NCBI RefSeq assembly: GCF_001698205.1
Contig: NZ_CP016591.1
Coordinates: 1,736,001-1,800,000, forward strand
Reading direction: 5' to 3'
DNA length: 64,000 bases
Source of the DNA: Tsuneonella dongtanensis
GTDB lineage: Bacteria > Pseudomonadota > Alphaproteobacteria > Sphingomonadales > Sphingomonadaceae
The position numbers and the translations under genes were made by a program. Positions 18,344-27,139 of this stretch are shown here, in pieces (position 1 is the first letter of the stretch; every line of letters begins with the position of its first letter). The notes under the pieces were generated by a model that was not told the DNA's origin, ran no database searches, and worked only from the letters and a program-made list of their open reading frames with translations.

Positions 18344-20023
18344 ATGGGGGTCGGCGAATTTCAGATAACGGCCATTGTCGGCGGGCCGCGGGCGGTCGAT
18401 CTGGGTGCTGCGGGTGTCGCGCCGGAGCTTTCCGCTTCCGACTGTGACGACCTGATGGCGCTTTTGGGCCATGGCCAGCGCTATCGTTTGCTGCCCCGCT
18501 CATGGGGCAATGGCTGGCCGGGCCGGGGCAACCTGTTCCTCGTCGCCGGCTCTTCGCTCAGCGACAGGTGGGCCGAGGTGTGCGGTGTCGACTTGGACCA
18601 TCAGCGCCCACAGGCCCTCGTGCTGCGGTTCTCGGATGCAGCCTGGGACAAGGCTATCCGGCGTGTTGCCGAAGGATATGGCCTTTCTCCCATCGAGGCG
18701 TCGCTGGCGAGTGCGCTGGCGGAATTCGGCGATTTCGAGCAGGCGGCCGTCGCCGCGGGCCTCGCTACGGTGCCCGCGCGCAATGCCGTCATGCGGCTGC
18801 GCGCCAAATTCGGCACGCGCAACCTGGCCGAGACGGTTGAACACGTTCTGATGATCATGTTCGGGCCGAGGGCCGACGACCTGAAGCCGGTCGACGAGCA
18901 GGTGGCCGATATGCTCGAGATCAGCCTTCGCCACCTCGAAGTCGCGCGGGCGATGGCCGGCGGAACGCCGCGCAAGACTATCGCCCGCAACGCGAAGACG
19001 TCGCTTGCGACGGTGAAGGTACTGCTGGCCGAAGTCTACGAGCGCATCGGCGTCGCATCCGCCGCCGAGGTCAGCTGCGTCCTTGCCCAGGCGGTCAACG
19101 TTGTAGAGGCATTCCTCGAACGGCCTGACGGCGCTCTCGCACCGGCGCCCCGTCCGCGCCACGCCGAGATCGTGGCCGAAGACGGGCGCCGGATCGCCTA
19201 TTCGGTCTTTGGCGAGCGTGGACGCCCGGCGGTCGTGCTGCTCCACAGCTCGATTTGCTGCCGCCATCCGCCAACCCGGTTCGTCCGGCGGCTCAACCGG
19301 CTGGGGTGGCAGGTGATAGCTGCGGATCGACCGGGGTTCGGCGGAACCTGCGTAGCGCGTTCATCCGGAGCCGACGCGCATTTCGCACAATCCGCAGACG
19401 ATCTCGGCCAGATCCTCGACGCGGAAGACCTGGAAGACTGCGTCCTGGTCAGCCGCAGCGCGGGGCAGGGCTCCTTCACTTTCACCGACCGCCTCGGCGA
19501 TCGGATCAGCCGCACCATTCTGTTCAATCCGACGCCGCCCATCTCGCATACGCCCGTCGACAAGGGACCGCTCGGTGCGCTCAAGCGCCGCTATGCCCGC
19601 AGCCCTGGTTCCATCCGACTGCTCATCGGCCTCTTACTGCGCTATGCGTCGCCTGAACGGATAGTGATGGGGATGCGGCGATCGTTCGCGCAGAGCGAAG
19701 CCGATTTGCGCGCACTCGACGACCCGAAGGTGGCGGAGGACTATCTGCTCGCCGCCATGCCGCTTCGCGATAATCTCGCCGGCTACATCACCGAGAATGT
19801 CGAATGGGCCGAAGGGTGGGAGCCGCGCCCCCAAGGGAGGACCGACCGGTACACTCTCGTCTTCGGAAGGCACTTCGTCCTTCACGACCCGCAGGTTTCC
19901 CGGCGGTATTTCCAGCAAGTGTTACCCGGTGCGGAATGCCACATCCTTCCGACTGCCGGCCAGATGCTCCTCTATTCCCATCCCGAAGAGGCGGCCGGCT
20001 TCGTTGGCGCGCCAGCCGCCTGA
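18344..20023 (+). CDS. LuxR-type double-HTH protein fused to degenerate alpha/beta hydrolase
   Basis: 559 residues from the ATG at 18344; the frame is open further upstream but without family sequence. Two LuxR-like helix-turn-helix segments lie at about 105-170 (GLSPIEASLASALAEFGD) and 190-250 (RHLEVARAMAGGTPRKTIARNAKTS region). Residues 275-559 form an alpha/beta hydrolase domain: oxyanion region VVLLHSS, elbow S-R-Ser372-A-G. The usual catalytic His position reads AGQML (Gln540), and the acid position after the late G508-R-H reads Phe511, so the triad looks broken. Best read as a transcription factor with a hydrolase-derived ligand sensor. Upstream 213 bp hold no gene. Confidence 0.8.
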   Translation: MGVGEFQITAIVGGPRAVDLGAAGVAPELSASDCDDLMALLGHGQRYRLLPRSWGNGWPGRGNLFLVAGSSLSDRWAEVCGVDLDHQRPQALVLRFSDAAWDKAIRRVAEGYGLSPIEASLASALAEFGDFEQAAVAAGLATVPARNAVMRLRAKFGTRNLAETVEHVLMIMFGPRADDLKPVDEQVADMLEISLRHLEVARAMAGGTPRKTIARNAKTSLATVKVLLAEVYERIGVASAAEVSCVLAQAVNVVEAFLERPDGALAPAPRPRHAEIVAEDGRRIAYSVFGERGRPAVVLLHSSICCRHPPTRFVRRLNRLGWQVIAADRPGFGGTCVARSSGADAHFAQSADDLGQILDAEDLEDCVLVSRSAGQGSFTFTDRLGDRISRTILFNPTPPISHTPVDKGPLGALKRRYARSPGSIRLLIGLLLRYASPERIVMGMRRSFAQSEADLRALDDPKVAEDYLLAAMPLRDNLAGYITENVEWAEGWEPRPQGRTDRYTLVFGRHFVLHDPQVSRRYFQQVLPGAECHILPTAGQMLLYSHPEEAAGFVGAPAA

Positions 20024-20106
20024 TCCATTCCTTCGCATTTCGCTTGCCAGCCGGTCGTGCCCGCGCCACGTTGACGCAAACGTAAAGCGAGCGGGAGTGG
20101 CGTGCG

Positions 20107-21087
20107 ATGGCTTTCAAGACGCGGATCACCGAGATGTTCGGGGTCGAGACCCCGATCCTGATGGGGGGAATGACCGGGGTCGGATACGGCGAACTCGTAG
20201 CGGCCGTGGCCGAAGCTGGCGCGTTGGGTTTCATCACCGCGCACATGTTTCCCAGCGGCGCCGCGCTCAAGGAAGAGATCGACAAGGTCCGCAGCCTCAC
20301 CAGCAAGCCATTCGGCGTGAACCTCACGCTGCTGCCGTCGATCAACCCGATCCCCTACGACGAGTACCGCGAGGCGATCATCGAAAGCGGGCTCAAGATC
20401 GTCGAGACTGCCGGCCGCGCGCCGACCGATCACCTGCCCGCGTTCAAGGAAGCCGGGGTGAAGGTGATCCACAAGTGCACCAGCGTGCGCCACTCGGAGA
20501 GCGCGGTCCGCAAGGGCGTGGACGTGATCTCGATCGACGGTTTCGAATGCGCCGGCCACCCGGGCGAGGACGATGTCGGACTGGTCGTGCTACTTCCCGC
20601 CACGGTCGATGCGCTGCCCGACACGCCGATCGTCGCGAGCGGCGGCATGGCCGATGGTCGCAGCCTGGTCGCCGCGCTCGCGCTCGGGGCCGACGCTGTC
20701 AACATGGGCACCCGCTTCTGCGCAACGCAGGAGGCCGCCATTCACCCCAACGTGAAGAAGCAGATCGTCGAGAATACCGAACTCGACACGGTCCTGGTCG
20801 GTCGTCCGTTCCGCAACACCGCGCGCGTGGCGCGCAACGCGGTGTCCGAGGAAGTCGCCACGATCCAGCGCAACCCGAACACGACCTTCGAGGAGGTCAA
20901 GCACCTGATGGCGGGGGCGCGGGGGCGCGAGCTGGTCTACGCACAGGGCGACATGGACGGCGGCATCTGGTCGAGCGGGCAGAGCCAGGCGCTGGTGCAC
21001 GACATCCCGACCTGCAAGGAGCTCGTCGCCAACATCATGGCGCAGGCCGAAGCGGTGAGGACGCGGTTACAGTCGATAGCGGGATAA
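20107..21087 (+). CDS. Nitronate monooxygenase-like flavoprotein (2)
   Basis: 326-residue FMN TIM-barrel protein: ITEMFGVETPILMGGMTGVGYGELVAAVAEAGALGFI at the start, a GFECAGHPGEDDVG loop in place of the usual GGHxG, and ASGGMADGRSLVAALALGADAVNMGTRF for phosphate binding. It is only distantly similar to the first copy at 12545-13492, so this is not a recent duplication. It follows the LuxR-hydrolase gene after 83 nt and closes the catabolic island. Function beyond FMN-dependent oxidation is uncertain. Confidence 0.88.
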   Translation: MAFKTRITEMFGVETPILMGGMTGVGYGELVAAVAEAGALGFITAHMFPSGAALKEEIDKVRSLTSKPFGVNLTLLPSINPIPYDEYREAIIESGLKIVETAGRAPTDHLPAFKEAGVKVIHKCTSVRHSESAVRKGVDVISIDGFECAGHPGEDDVGLVVLLPATVDALPDTPIVASGGMADGRSLVAALALGADAVNMGTRFCATQEAAIHPNVKKQIVENTELDTVLVGRPFRNTARVARNAVSEEVATIQRNPNTTFEEVKHLMAGARGRELVYAQGDMDGGIWSSGQSQALVHDIPTCKELVANIMAQAEAVRTRLQSIAG

Positions 21088-21090
21088 GGC

Positions 21091-21165
21091 TGGCTGGGGC
21101 GGCAGGATTCGAACCTGCGAATGCCGGTACCAAAAACCGGTGCCTTACCACTTGGCGACGCCCCA
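21091..21165 (-). tRNA. tRNA-Gln (anticodon TTG)
   Basis: Read on the minus strand, a 7-bp acceptor stem (TGGGGCG paired with CGCCCCA), D-arm, anticodon arm CCGGT-TTTTGGT-ACCGG with anticodon TTG, T-arm with TTCGAAT, discriminator G and an encoded CCA at 21091-21093. A TATAGG -10-like box lies 13 nt upstream on the minus strand. Confidence 0.97.
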
Positions 21166-21336
21166 GCAGCGAGGCGCCCCTATAGCGGGCTTGCGGGCTA
21201 AGAAAAGACCGGTTCGGACTCGGAGGTGTGCAACACCGAAGAGGACGCCGAAGGCGGTAATCCTGCCGCCCCAGCCAATCCTTCAAAATTGATCGAGATC
21301 AAGGCCGTGTCGAGCCAGTTCGCGCATGGTGCTTCC

Positions 21337-21708
21337 ATGATGCGATCCACCATTCTCAGTCTCGCCGCGCTCGCTCTCGCGAGCGGCTGTGCCGAGATCC
21401 CCAGGCCCGCCGCGTCCGCCAGCACTGCTGAAGCCATCCGGTTCGACCGGAAGTCGCCTGAATGGCGCGGGGAACGCCTGGCAAAATATCGCTGCGCGGA
21501 CTGCCATTCCGTCGATCACGGCGAGACGTCACCCGTGCCCGATGCGCCGAGTTTCGGCGCGATCGCGAACACGCCGGGCCTGAGTTCAGCCATGCTCGCG
21601 CAGTGGCTCCGCGATCACGGGAATTACCCGGACGAGATGTATTTCGAGATTCCCGCCGAGCATGTCGACGACCTGGCCGCCTACATGGTCACCTTGCGCC
21701 GGAATTAG
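21337..21708 (+). CDS. c-type cytochrome lipoprotein
   Basis: About 123 residues from the ATG pair at 21337/21340. A short hydrophobic leader ends in the lipobox LASGC (Cys18), so it should be a membrane-anchored periplasmic lipoprotein. One heme-binding motif CADCH is at 53-57; the Met in YPDEMYF is a possible distal ligand. It looks like a small class I cytochrome c. The gene runs tail-to-tail into the GST gene with a 4-nt overlap (TTAG). Partner oxidase or dehydrogenase is unknown. Confidence 0.85.
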   Translation: MMRSTILSLAALALASGCAEIPRPAASASTAEAIRFDRKSPEWRGERLAKYRCADCHSVDHGETSPVPDAPSFGAIANTPGLSSAMLAQWLRDHGNYPDEMYFEIPAEHVDDLAAYMVTLRRN

Positions 21709-22589
21709 CCTGCCGCAACGGGGGCCGTTTTCCACGGCACCTGGTCGAGCAGCGAGGGGTTCTCGATGGCGTCGAAGTCGGCCGCCGAATGGCGTTCGCG
21801 CATGTTGGCGGTGTTGACGATCCGTCCGCGCCGCACCGCCGGTCGATCCTCGAGCAGGCGGACCCAACGGTTCACGTTCGCGTACTCGTGCATCGAAAGG
21901 AACGTGACCGCGTCGTTGTACGCATCCCCGCGGGCCAGTGCGCCGAACCAGCCGTATGCGGCCATGTCGGCGATGGAGTAATCGTCACCCCCGAGATACT
22001 CGGTCTCGGCCAGGCGCAGATCGGCGACCGACAGGATCCGCTTGGTCTCCATCGTGTAGCGATCGATCGGGTATTCGAACTTTTCCGGGGCGTAGGCATA
22101 GAAGTGCCCGAAGCCGCCACCGATGAACGGCGCCGTGCCCATCTGCCACATCAGCCAGCTCAGGACCTCTGCCCGCGCCGGATTGTCTCGCGGCAGGAAC
22201 GCGCCGAACTTCTCGGCGAGGTGCACCAGGATCGCGCCGCTTTCGAACACGCGGAAGGGAGCGTCGCCGCTGCGATCCTCAAGCGCCGGGATCTTCCCGT
22301 TGGGATTGAGCGCGGTGAAGCCGCTGCCGAACTGGTCGCCTTCGCGAATGTTGATCAGCCACGCATCGTATTCGGCGGAGTGACCCGCCGCGAGCAGCTC
22401 CTCGAACATGATCGTCACCTTCTGCCCGTTCGGCGTGCCGAGCGAGTAGAGCTGGAATGGATGCGCGCCGACCGGCAGCACCTTGTCATGCCGCGACCCG
22501 GCGGTCGGACGGTTGATGCCTGCGAACTGGCCGCCGTTCTCCTTGTCGTGGGTCCAGACGGGGGGCGGGGTGTAGGCGGCGTCGGGCAT
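21705..22589 (-). CDS. yghU: YghU-type (nu-class) glutathione S-transferase
   Basis: 294 residues from the ATG at 22589. The sequence follows Escherichia coli YghU closely: VWTHDKENGGQFAGINRP near the start, LPVGAHPFQLYSLGTPNGQKVTIMFEELL for the thioredoxin-like domain, NPNGKIPAL and ESGAIL for glutathione binding, then a helical domain with GGGFGHFYAYAPEK and RPAVRRGRIVN. YghU-type enzymes act as glutathione-dependent disulfide-bond reductases and peroxidases. Cytosolic. An in-frame ATG 33 nt upstream is less likely because family members start near MPDAAY. Confidence 0.92.
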   Translation of the reverse strand: MPDAAYTPPPVWTHDKENGGQFAGINRPTAGSRHDKVLPVGAHPFQLYSLGTPNGQKVTIMFEELLAAGHSAEYDAWLINIREGDQFGSGFTALNPNGKIPALEDRSGDAPFRVFESGAILVHLAEKFGAFLPRDNPARAEVLSWLMWQMGTAPFIGGGFGHFYAYAPEKFEYPIDRYTMETKRILSVADLRLAETEYLGGDDYSIADMAAYGWFGALARGDAYNDAVTFLSMHEYANVNRWVRLLEDRPAVRRGRIVNTANMRERHSAADFDAIENPSLLDQVPWKTAPVAAG

Positions 22590-22673
22590 TGCGGTGGTCT
22601 CCCTCGATCGGATGTGGCGCACATGGGCACAGGCGCGTGGAACCGCAAGGCAAGTCCCGCCGTTGCGCGATTC

Positions 22674-23687
22674 ATGGTCGCTCCCTCACAGCTCATCTAT
22701 GTCGACGACGACATGCCCGGCATCACGCGCAAGCGCAGCGGCAAGGGATGGGCTTATTACGATGCGAAGGGCGATCGGGTTACAGACCCGGACGAGCGGG
22801 ACCGGCTGAATCGCGTGGCCCTGCCGCCGGCGTATACCGACGCGTGGTTCTGCCCGGCCCCCAACGGCCACATCCTCGCCACCGGCATCGATGCGAAAGG
22901 CCGCAAGCAATATCGCTATCATCCCGATTTCCGCACCGCGCGCGAAAGCGAGAAGTTTGATGGATGCCCTGCTTTCGGCCGGTTGCTGCCGCTCGTCCGC
23001 AAGCGCGTCGAGGAAGACCTGAAAGCGAACAAGCTGACCCGCGAGCGCGCGATCGCGAGCGTGGTGCGCCTGCTCGATCTCGGCGCGATTAGGGTGGGTA
23101 ACGACGTCTACGCGAAACAGAACAAGAGCTTCGGGGCCACGACGCTCCGGCAGAAGCACGCGCAGGTGAACGGCCAGACGCTGCGCCTTCGCTTCAAGGG
23201 CAAGCACGGCATCGAGCGCGAAGTGGTGCTGAGCGATCGCAGCCTCAGCCGGGTCGTGCGCGCGATGCAGGACCTGCCGGGGCAGCGCCTGTTCCAGTAC
23301 ATCGACGAAGACGGCGAACAACGCTCGGTAGGCTCGGGCGACGTCAACGAATACCTGTGCGAAACGATGGGCGAACGCTTCACCGCCAAGAGCTTTCGCA
23401 CCTGGCATGCGAGCGTGCTGGCCTTGAGGGTCCTCGCATCCGCGGACGGTCAGCTGACGCTCAAGGCGCTGTTGCAGGAGGTGGCGGACCATCTCGGCAA
23501 CACCCCGGCGGTGACGCGCCGCAGCTATGTCCACCCGGCGATCATCGCACTCGTCGATCGCCAGCAAAAATGGCGCGGGAGTTTGAAGATGCCGCGCTCC
23601 ACGCGCTGGCTGAGCCGCGAGGAGCGCACGCTCATCGACCTTCTCGAAGGCGCCCCCAGGGCCGCGAAACTGCTCGCCGCGGCATGA
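22674..23687 (+). CDS. DNA topoisomerase IB (poxvirus type)
   Basis: 337 residues from the ATG at 22674; an in-frame ATG at 22623 is an alternative. The catalytic set of type IB enzymes is visible: Arg140 (IRVGND), Lys in RFKGKHG (175/177), Arg242 (SFRTWHAS) and nucleophile Tyr285 (TRRSYVHP). The fourth residue, His in vaccinia enzyme, is Asn276 (LGNTPAV), as is common in bacterial members. The protein relaxes supercoils by a 3'-phosphotyrosyl intermediate. It stands alone between the divergent GST gene and the HTH-NadE gene. Confidence 0.93.
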   Translation: MVAPSQLIYVDDDMPGITRKRSGKGWAYYDAKGDRVTDPDERDRLNRVALPPAYTDAWFCPAPNGHILATGIDAKGRKQYRYHPDFRTARESEKFDGCPAFGRLLPLVRKRVEEDLKANKLTRERAIASVVRLLDLGAIRVGNDVYAKQNKSFGATTLRQKHAQVNGQTLRLRFKGKHGIEREVVLSDRSLSRVVRAMQDLPGQRLFQYIDEDGEQRSVGSGDVNEYLCETMGERFTAKSFRTWHASVLALRVLASADGQLTLKALLQEVADHLGNTPAVTRRSYVHPAIIALVDRQQKWRGSLKMPRSTRWLSREERTLIDLLEGAPRAAKLLAAA

Positions 23688-23697
23688 CTTGCACGTG

Positions 23698-23714
23698 GTA
23701 TCCTTTTGGGATAC
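23698..23714. promoter_or_regulatory. Perfect palindrome GTATCC-TTTTG-GGATAC before HTH-NadE
   Basis: Six-base arms around a 5-base spacer, ending 9 nt before the ATG at 23724. The position, directly over where a promoter or initiation region should be, and the Cro/CI-like HTH encoded just downstream suggest an autoregulatory operator. No good ribosome site separates it from the ATG, so the transcript may be leaderless (inference). Confidence 0.5.
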
Positions 23715-23723
23715 TCGCCACCC

Positions 23724-26027
23724 ATGCACCTCGCCGGCCTCAAATTACGCGAATGGCGTGAGCGGCGGGGCCTTTCCGCGGTCGTCTTCGGGGAAACTTA
23801 CGGCGTCCCGCAGCCCTGGCCGAGCCGAACGATCTACGGCTGGGAAGCAAAGGGCAAGATCCCGCGGCCGCCCGTGCAACGGCGGCTTGCCGACCTCGGG
23901 ATCTGCACCCCGGAAGACTGGCTGATCCCGGCAACCAACTCCTCCAACACCAAGGACGGGCCGCTTATGAGCGCCGCTACGCACCCCTTCTATTCGATCC
24001 ACGCTCACGGGCTGGTCCGCGTCGCGGCGAGCACGCCGCAAGTGCGGACCGCCGATGTCATCTTCAACCGGGACGCGATCATCGCCGAAGCGCGCCGCGC
24101 CCACGATGCGCACGTCGACCTGCTCGTCTATCCCGAGCTGTGCCTGTCGTCCTACGCGATCGACGATCTGCACCTGCAACTGGCGATGCAGGACGCGGTC
24201 GAAGCTGCGGTTGCGGACGTCGTCGCCGCCAGCTGCGACCTCGGTCCGCTGCTGCTGATCGGGGCGCCGCTGCGGCACAACGGCCGCATCTACAACTGCG
24301 CGCTTGCCATCCACCGTGGCCGACTGCTGGGCGCGGTCCCGAAAAGCTATCTGCCGAACTACCGCGAATTCTACGAGAAGCGCTGGTTCGCCAACGGGCG
24401 GCAGATCCAGGGTTTGGAGATCGCCGTGGGCGACGAGACGGTGCCGTTCGGTACCGACCTCATCTTCGCCGCCAGCGACCTGCCCGGCTTCCGTGTGGCA
24501 ATCGAAATCTGCGAGGATTACTGGTCGCCGATCCCGCCCTCGACCTACGCCGCGCTTGCTGGTGCGACGATCCTGGCGAACCTTTCGGCGAGCAACATCA
24601 CCATCGGCAAGTCGGACGAGCGTCACCTGCTCAGCCGTGCGCAGTCGAGCCGCGCGGTCGCCGCCTACGTCTATTCCGCGTCAGGGCACGGCGAGAGCAC
24701 GACCGACATGGCGTGGGACGGGCAGGGGATGATTTACGAGTTGGGCGACCTCCTGTGCGAGAGCGAGCGCTTCGCCCTTCACCCCGAACTGTGCCTCGCC
24801 GACGTCGATTGCGACCGCATTCTGTCGGAGCGGATGCGGATGCAGACCTTCAACGATGCCGCGGAGGAGGCCGGTCGGCCCGAGGATCACTTCCGCGTCG
24901 TCTCGTTCGACCATCGCCCGAGCTTCGCCGACGTCGGCCTGGCAAGGCCGGTCCGGCGCTTCCCGTTTGTCCCCAACCGCCCCGACAAGCTCGACGAGGA
25001 TTGTTACGAGGCGTTCAACATCCAGGTCGACGGACTGATGCGCCGGATCGAGTCCACAAAGGCGCGATCGCTGGTCATCGGCGTTTCGGGCGGGCTCGAC
25101 AGCACCCATGCGCTGATCGTCGCGGCCAAGGCCTGCGACCGGCTGACGCTGCCGCGCACGACGATCCGCGGCTACACGATGCCCGGCTTCGCCACCTCGG
25201 AAGGTACGAAGTCCAACGCATGGCGGCTGATGAAGGCGCTCGGCATCACAGCCGAGGAAATCGACATCAAGCCCGCGGCCATGCGCATGCTCGAGGACAT
25301 CGGCCATGCCTTCGCCGATGGCGAGCCGGTCCACGATACGGTGTTCGAGAACGTGCAGGCAGGCCTGCGCACGGACTACCTCTTCCGCCTCGCGGGCCAG
25401 CACGGCGGCTTCGTGATCGGCACCGGAGACCTGTCGGAACTCGCGCTCGGGTGGTGCACATACGGCGTCGGCGACCAGATGAGCCACTATGGCGTGAACG
25501 CGGGCGTCCCCAAGACGCTGATCCAGTATCTCATTCGCTGGACCACGCGGACAGACCAATTCGACCGCGAGACCGACGCCGTCCTGGAGGATATCGTGGG
25601 GACCGAGATCAGCCCCGAGCTCGTACCCCCGGGCGCCGACGGAGCGATCCAGAGCACCGAGAGCATCATCGGGCCGTATGAGCTGAACGATTTCTTCCTG
25701 CACCACACCATCCGCTGGGGCCAGAAACCGTCGAAAGTCGCCTTCCTGGCCTATCACGCATGGCGCGATACGGCGCGGGGCAAGTGGCCGCTGGCCTTTC
25801 CGGAGGACGCCAAGCACGCATACGACCTTGCGACGATCAGGCATTGGCTGGAGAACTTCCTCCGCCGCTTCTTTGGCTTCAGCCAGTTCAAGCGCAGCGC
25901 GTTGCCGAATGGTCCCAAGGTGTCGGCCGGGGGTGCGCTGAGCCCTCGCGGCGACTGGCGCGCGCCGTCGGACGCGGTAGCCGACGTTTGGCTCGACGAG
26001 TTGCGCGCCAAGGTGCCGGAAAGCTAG
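23724..26027 (+). CDS. nadE: Glutamine-dependent NAD+ synthetase with N-terminal HTH extension
   Basis: One open frame encodes two parts. Residues 1-70 (LAGLKLREWRERRGLSAVVFGE, then IYGWEAKGKIPRP) look like a Cro/CI-type HTH. From the internal Met at 23967 comes a complete 686-residue NadE: nitrilase-like amidase with Glu57 (YPELC), Lys126 (PKSYLP) and Cys182 (IEICEDYW), then a synthetase domain with SGGLDS. It converts deamido-NAD, ATP and glutamine to NAD. An AAGGA lies 10 nt before 23967, so an independent NadE start is possible, making the HTH either a fused domain or an upstream peptide. No stop codon separates them. Confidence 0.88.
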   Translation: MHLAGLKLREWRERRGLSAVVFGETYGVPQPWPSRTIYGWEAKGKIPRPPVQRRLADLGICTPEDWLIPATNSSNTKDGPLMSAATHPFYSIHAHGLVRVAASTPQVRTADVIFNRDAIIAEARRAHDAHVDLLVYPELCLSSYAIDDLHLQLAMQDAVEAAVADVVAASCDLGPLLLIGAPLRHNGRIYNCALAIHRGRLLGAVPKSYLPNYREFYEKRWFANGRQIQGLEIAVGDETVPFGTDLIFAASDLPGFRVAIEICEDYWSPIPPSTYAALAGATILANLSASNITIGKSDERHLLSRAQSSRAVAAYVYSASGHGESTTDMAWDGQGMIYELGDLLCESERFALHPELCLADVDCDRILSERMRMQTFNDAAEEAGRPEDHFRVVSFDHRPSFADVGLARPVRRFPFVPNRPDKLDEDCYEAFNIQVDGLMRRIESTKARSLVIGVSGGLDSTHALIVAAKACDRLTLPRTTIRGYTMPGFATSEGTKSNAWRLMKALGITAEEIDIKPAAMRMLEDIGHAFADGEPVHDTVFENVQAGLRTDYLFRLAGQHGGFVIGTGDLSELALGWCTYGVGDQMSHYGVNAGVPKTLIQYLIRWTTRTDQFDRETDAVLEDIVGTEISPELVPPGADGAIQSTESIIGPYELNDFFLHHTIRWGQKPSKVAFLAYHAWRDTARGKWPLAFPEDAKHAYDLATIRHWLENFLRRFFGFSQFKRSALPNGPKVSAGGALSPRGDWRAPSDAVADVWLDELRAKVPES

Positions 26028-26092
26028 GAATCGCGCGAGCCTTCCCCACATTGTACGTTTCATCGAACAACCATAATCGGACGCCGCCCCCT

Positions 26093-27139
26093 ATGCCCCG
26101 CATCGCTGCGATCGCCACCGCGGTCCCGGACCTCGATTTCGAGCCCGACTACCGGCGCTGGGCGCTTTCGCGGCTGGGCGAAACCCGCGAGGCGAAGCTC
26201 TTCGAACGGATGGCCAACCGTTCGGGCATCGAACACCGCTGGTCGGTCCTCGAAGAGGAGGACGCGCGGCTGGACGAAGGCGTCGGCTTCTACGGCGGCG
26301 AATCGCCGAGCACCGCGGCGCGCATGGCGATCTATGCGAAAGAGGCGCCGGAACTGGCATTGAAGGCGATCGGCGGGCTGCCCGAACTGGGCGCCATCAC
26401 CCATATCGTCGTCGCCAGCTGCACCGGCTTCATTGCGCCGGGCATCGATCAGATCATCGCCCGCCGTCTCGGCCTCGGTAACGACGTCGAGCGCGTGCTC
26501 GTCGGCTTCATGGGCTGTTATGCGGCGGTGACGGCGTTGCGGACCGCGCGGCACATCGTGCGATCCGAGCCTGCGGCGCGTGTCTTGGTGGTGACGGTCG
26601 AGCTGTCGAGCCTGCATCACCAGGAGGAGATGGACCTCGAGCCGCTGCTGATGGGCGCGCAGTTCGGCGACGGCGCTGCGGCCGCCATCGTTACCGGCGG
26701 CGAAGCCGGTCTCGAACTCGGCGAGGGTATCTCCGCTGCTCTCGAAGACAGCGAGGACCTGATCACCTGGCGGATCGGCGACACGGGTTTCCACATGCGC
26801 CTGTCCGGGGAAGTGCCCGGTCGCATCGCCAGCGCTCTCGCGGACCCGGCGATCCAGACGCGCATAACCGGCGGCAGGACGCCGCAGGAGATCGCCGCGT
26901 GGGCCGTGCATGCTGGGGGTCGCTCGATTCTCGATGCGGTGGAAAAAGGTTTGCACCTCGCGCCCACCGCGCTCGACGAGTCTCGCGAAGTCCTGCGGAT
27001 GTGCGGCAACATGAGCTCCTCGACGCTGATGTTCGCGCTCAAGCGAATCATGCGCGTCCGTCCCGAAAGCGGGGTGGCGCTGGCGTTCGGGCCGGGCCTT
27101 GCGATGGAGGGCTTCCGGTTCGGCTGGGCGGATGCTTGA
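26093..27139 (+). CDS. Type III polyketide synthase
   Basis: 348 residues from the ATG at 26093. Catalytic triad of the chalcone-synthase superfamily: Cys142 (GFMGCYAAV), His273 (WAVHAGG) and Asn306 (CGNMSSS), plus GFHMRLSGEVPG. Bacterial relatives make alkylresorcinols or alkylpyrones from long acyl-CoA starters and malonyl-CoA. Overlaps the methyltransferase gene by 8 nt and heads a three-gene operon with a flavoprotein, the same set as phenolic-lipid loci such as srsABC of Streptomyces griseus. Product is inferred. Confidence 0.92.
   Translation: MPRIAAIATAVPDLDFEPDYRRWALSRLGETREAKLFERMANRSGIEHRWSVLEEEDARLDEGVGFYGGESPSTAARMAIYAKEAPELALKAIGGLPELGAITHIVVASCTGFIAPGIDQIIARRLGLGNDVERVLVGFMGCYAAVTALRTARHIVRSEPAARVLVVTVELSSLHHQEEMDLEPLLMGAQFGDGAAAAIVTGGEAGLELGEGISAALEDSEDLITWRIGDTGFHMRLSGEVPGRIASALADPAIQTRITGGRTPQEIAAWAVHAGGRSILDAVEKGLHLAPTALDESREVLRMCGNMSSSTLMFALKRIMRVRPESGVALAFGPGLAMEGFRFGWADA

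Noticed and set aside
12545-21087. Recent duplication of nitronate-monooxygenase genes
   Set aside because: The two proteins differ throughout, including the FMN loop (GGHTG against AGHPGEDD), so they are distant paralogues.
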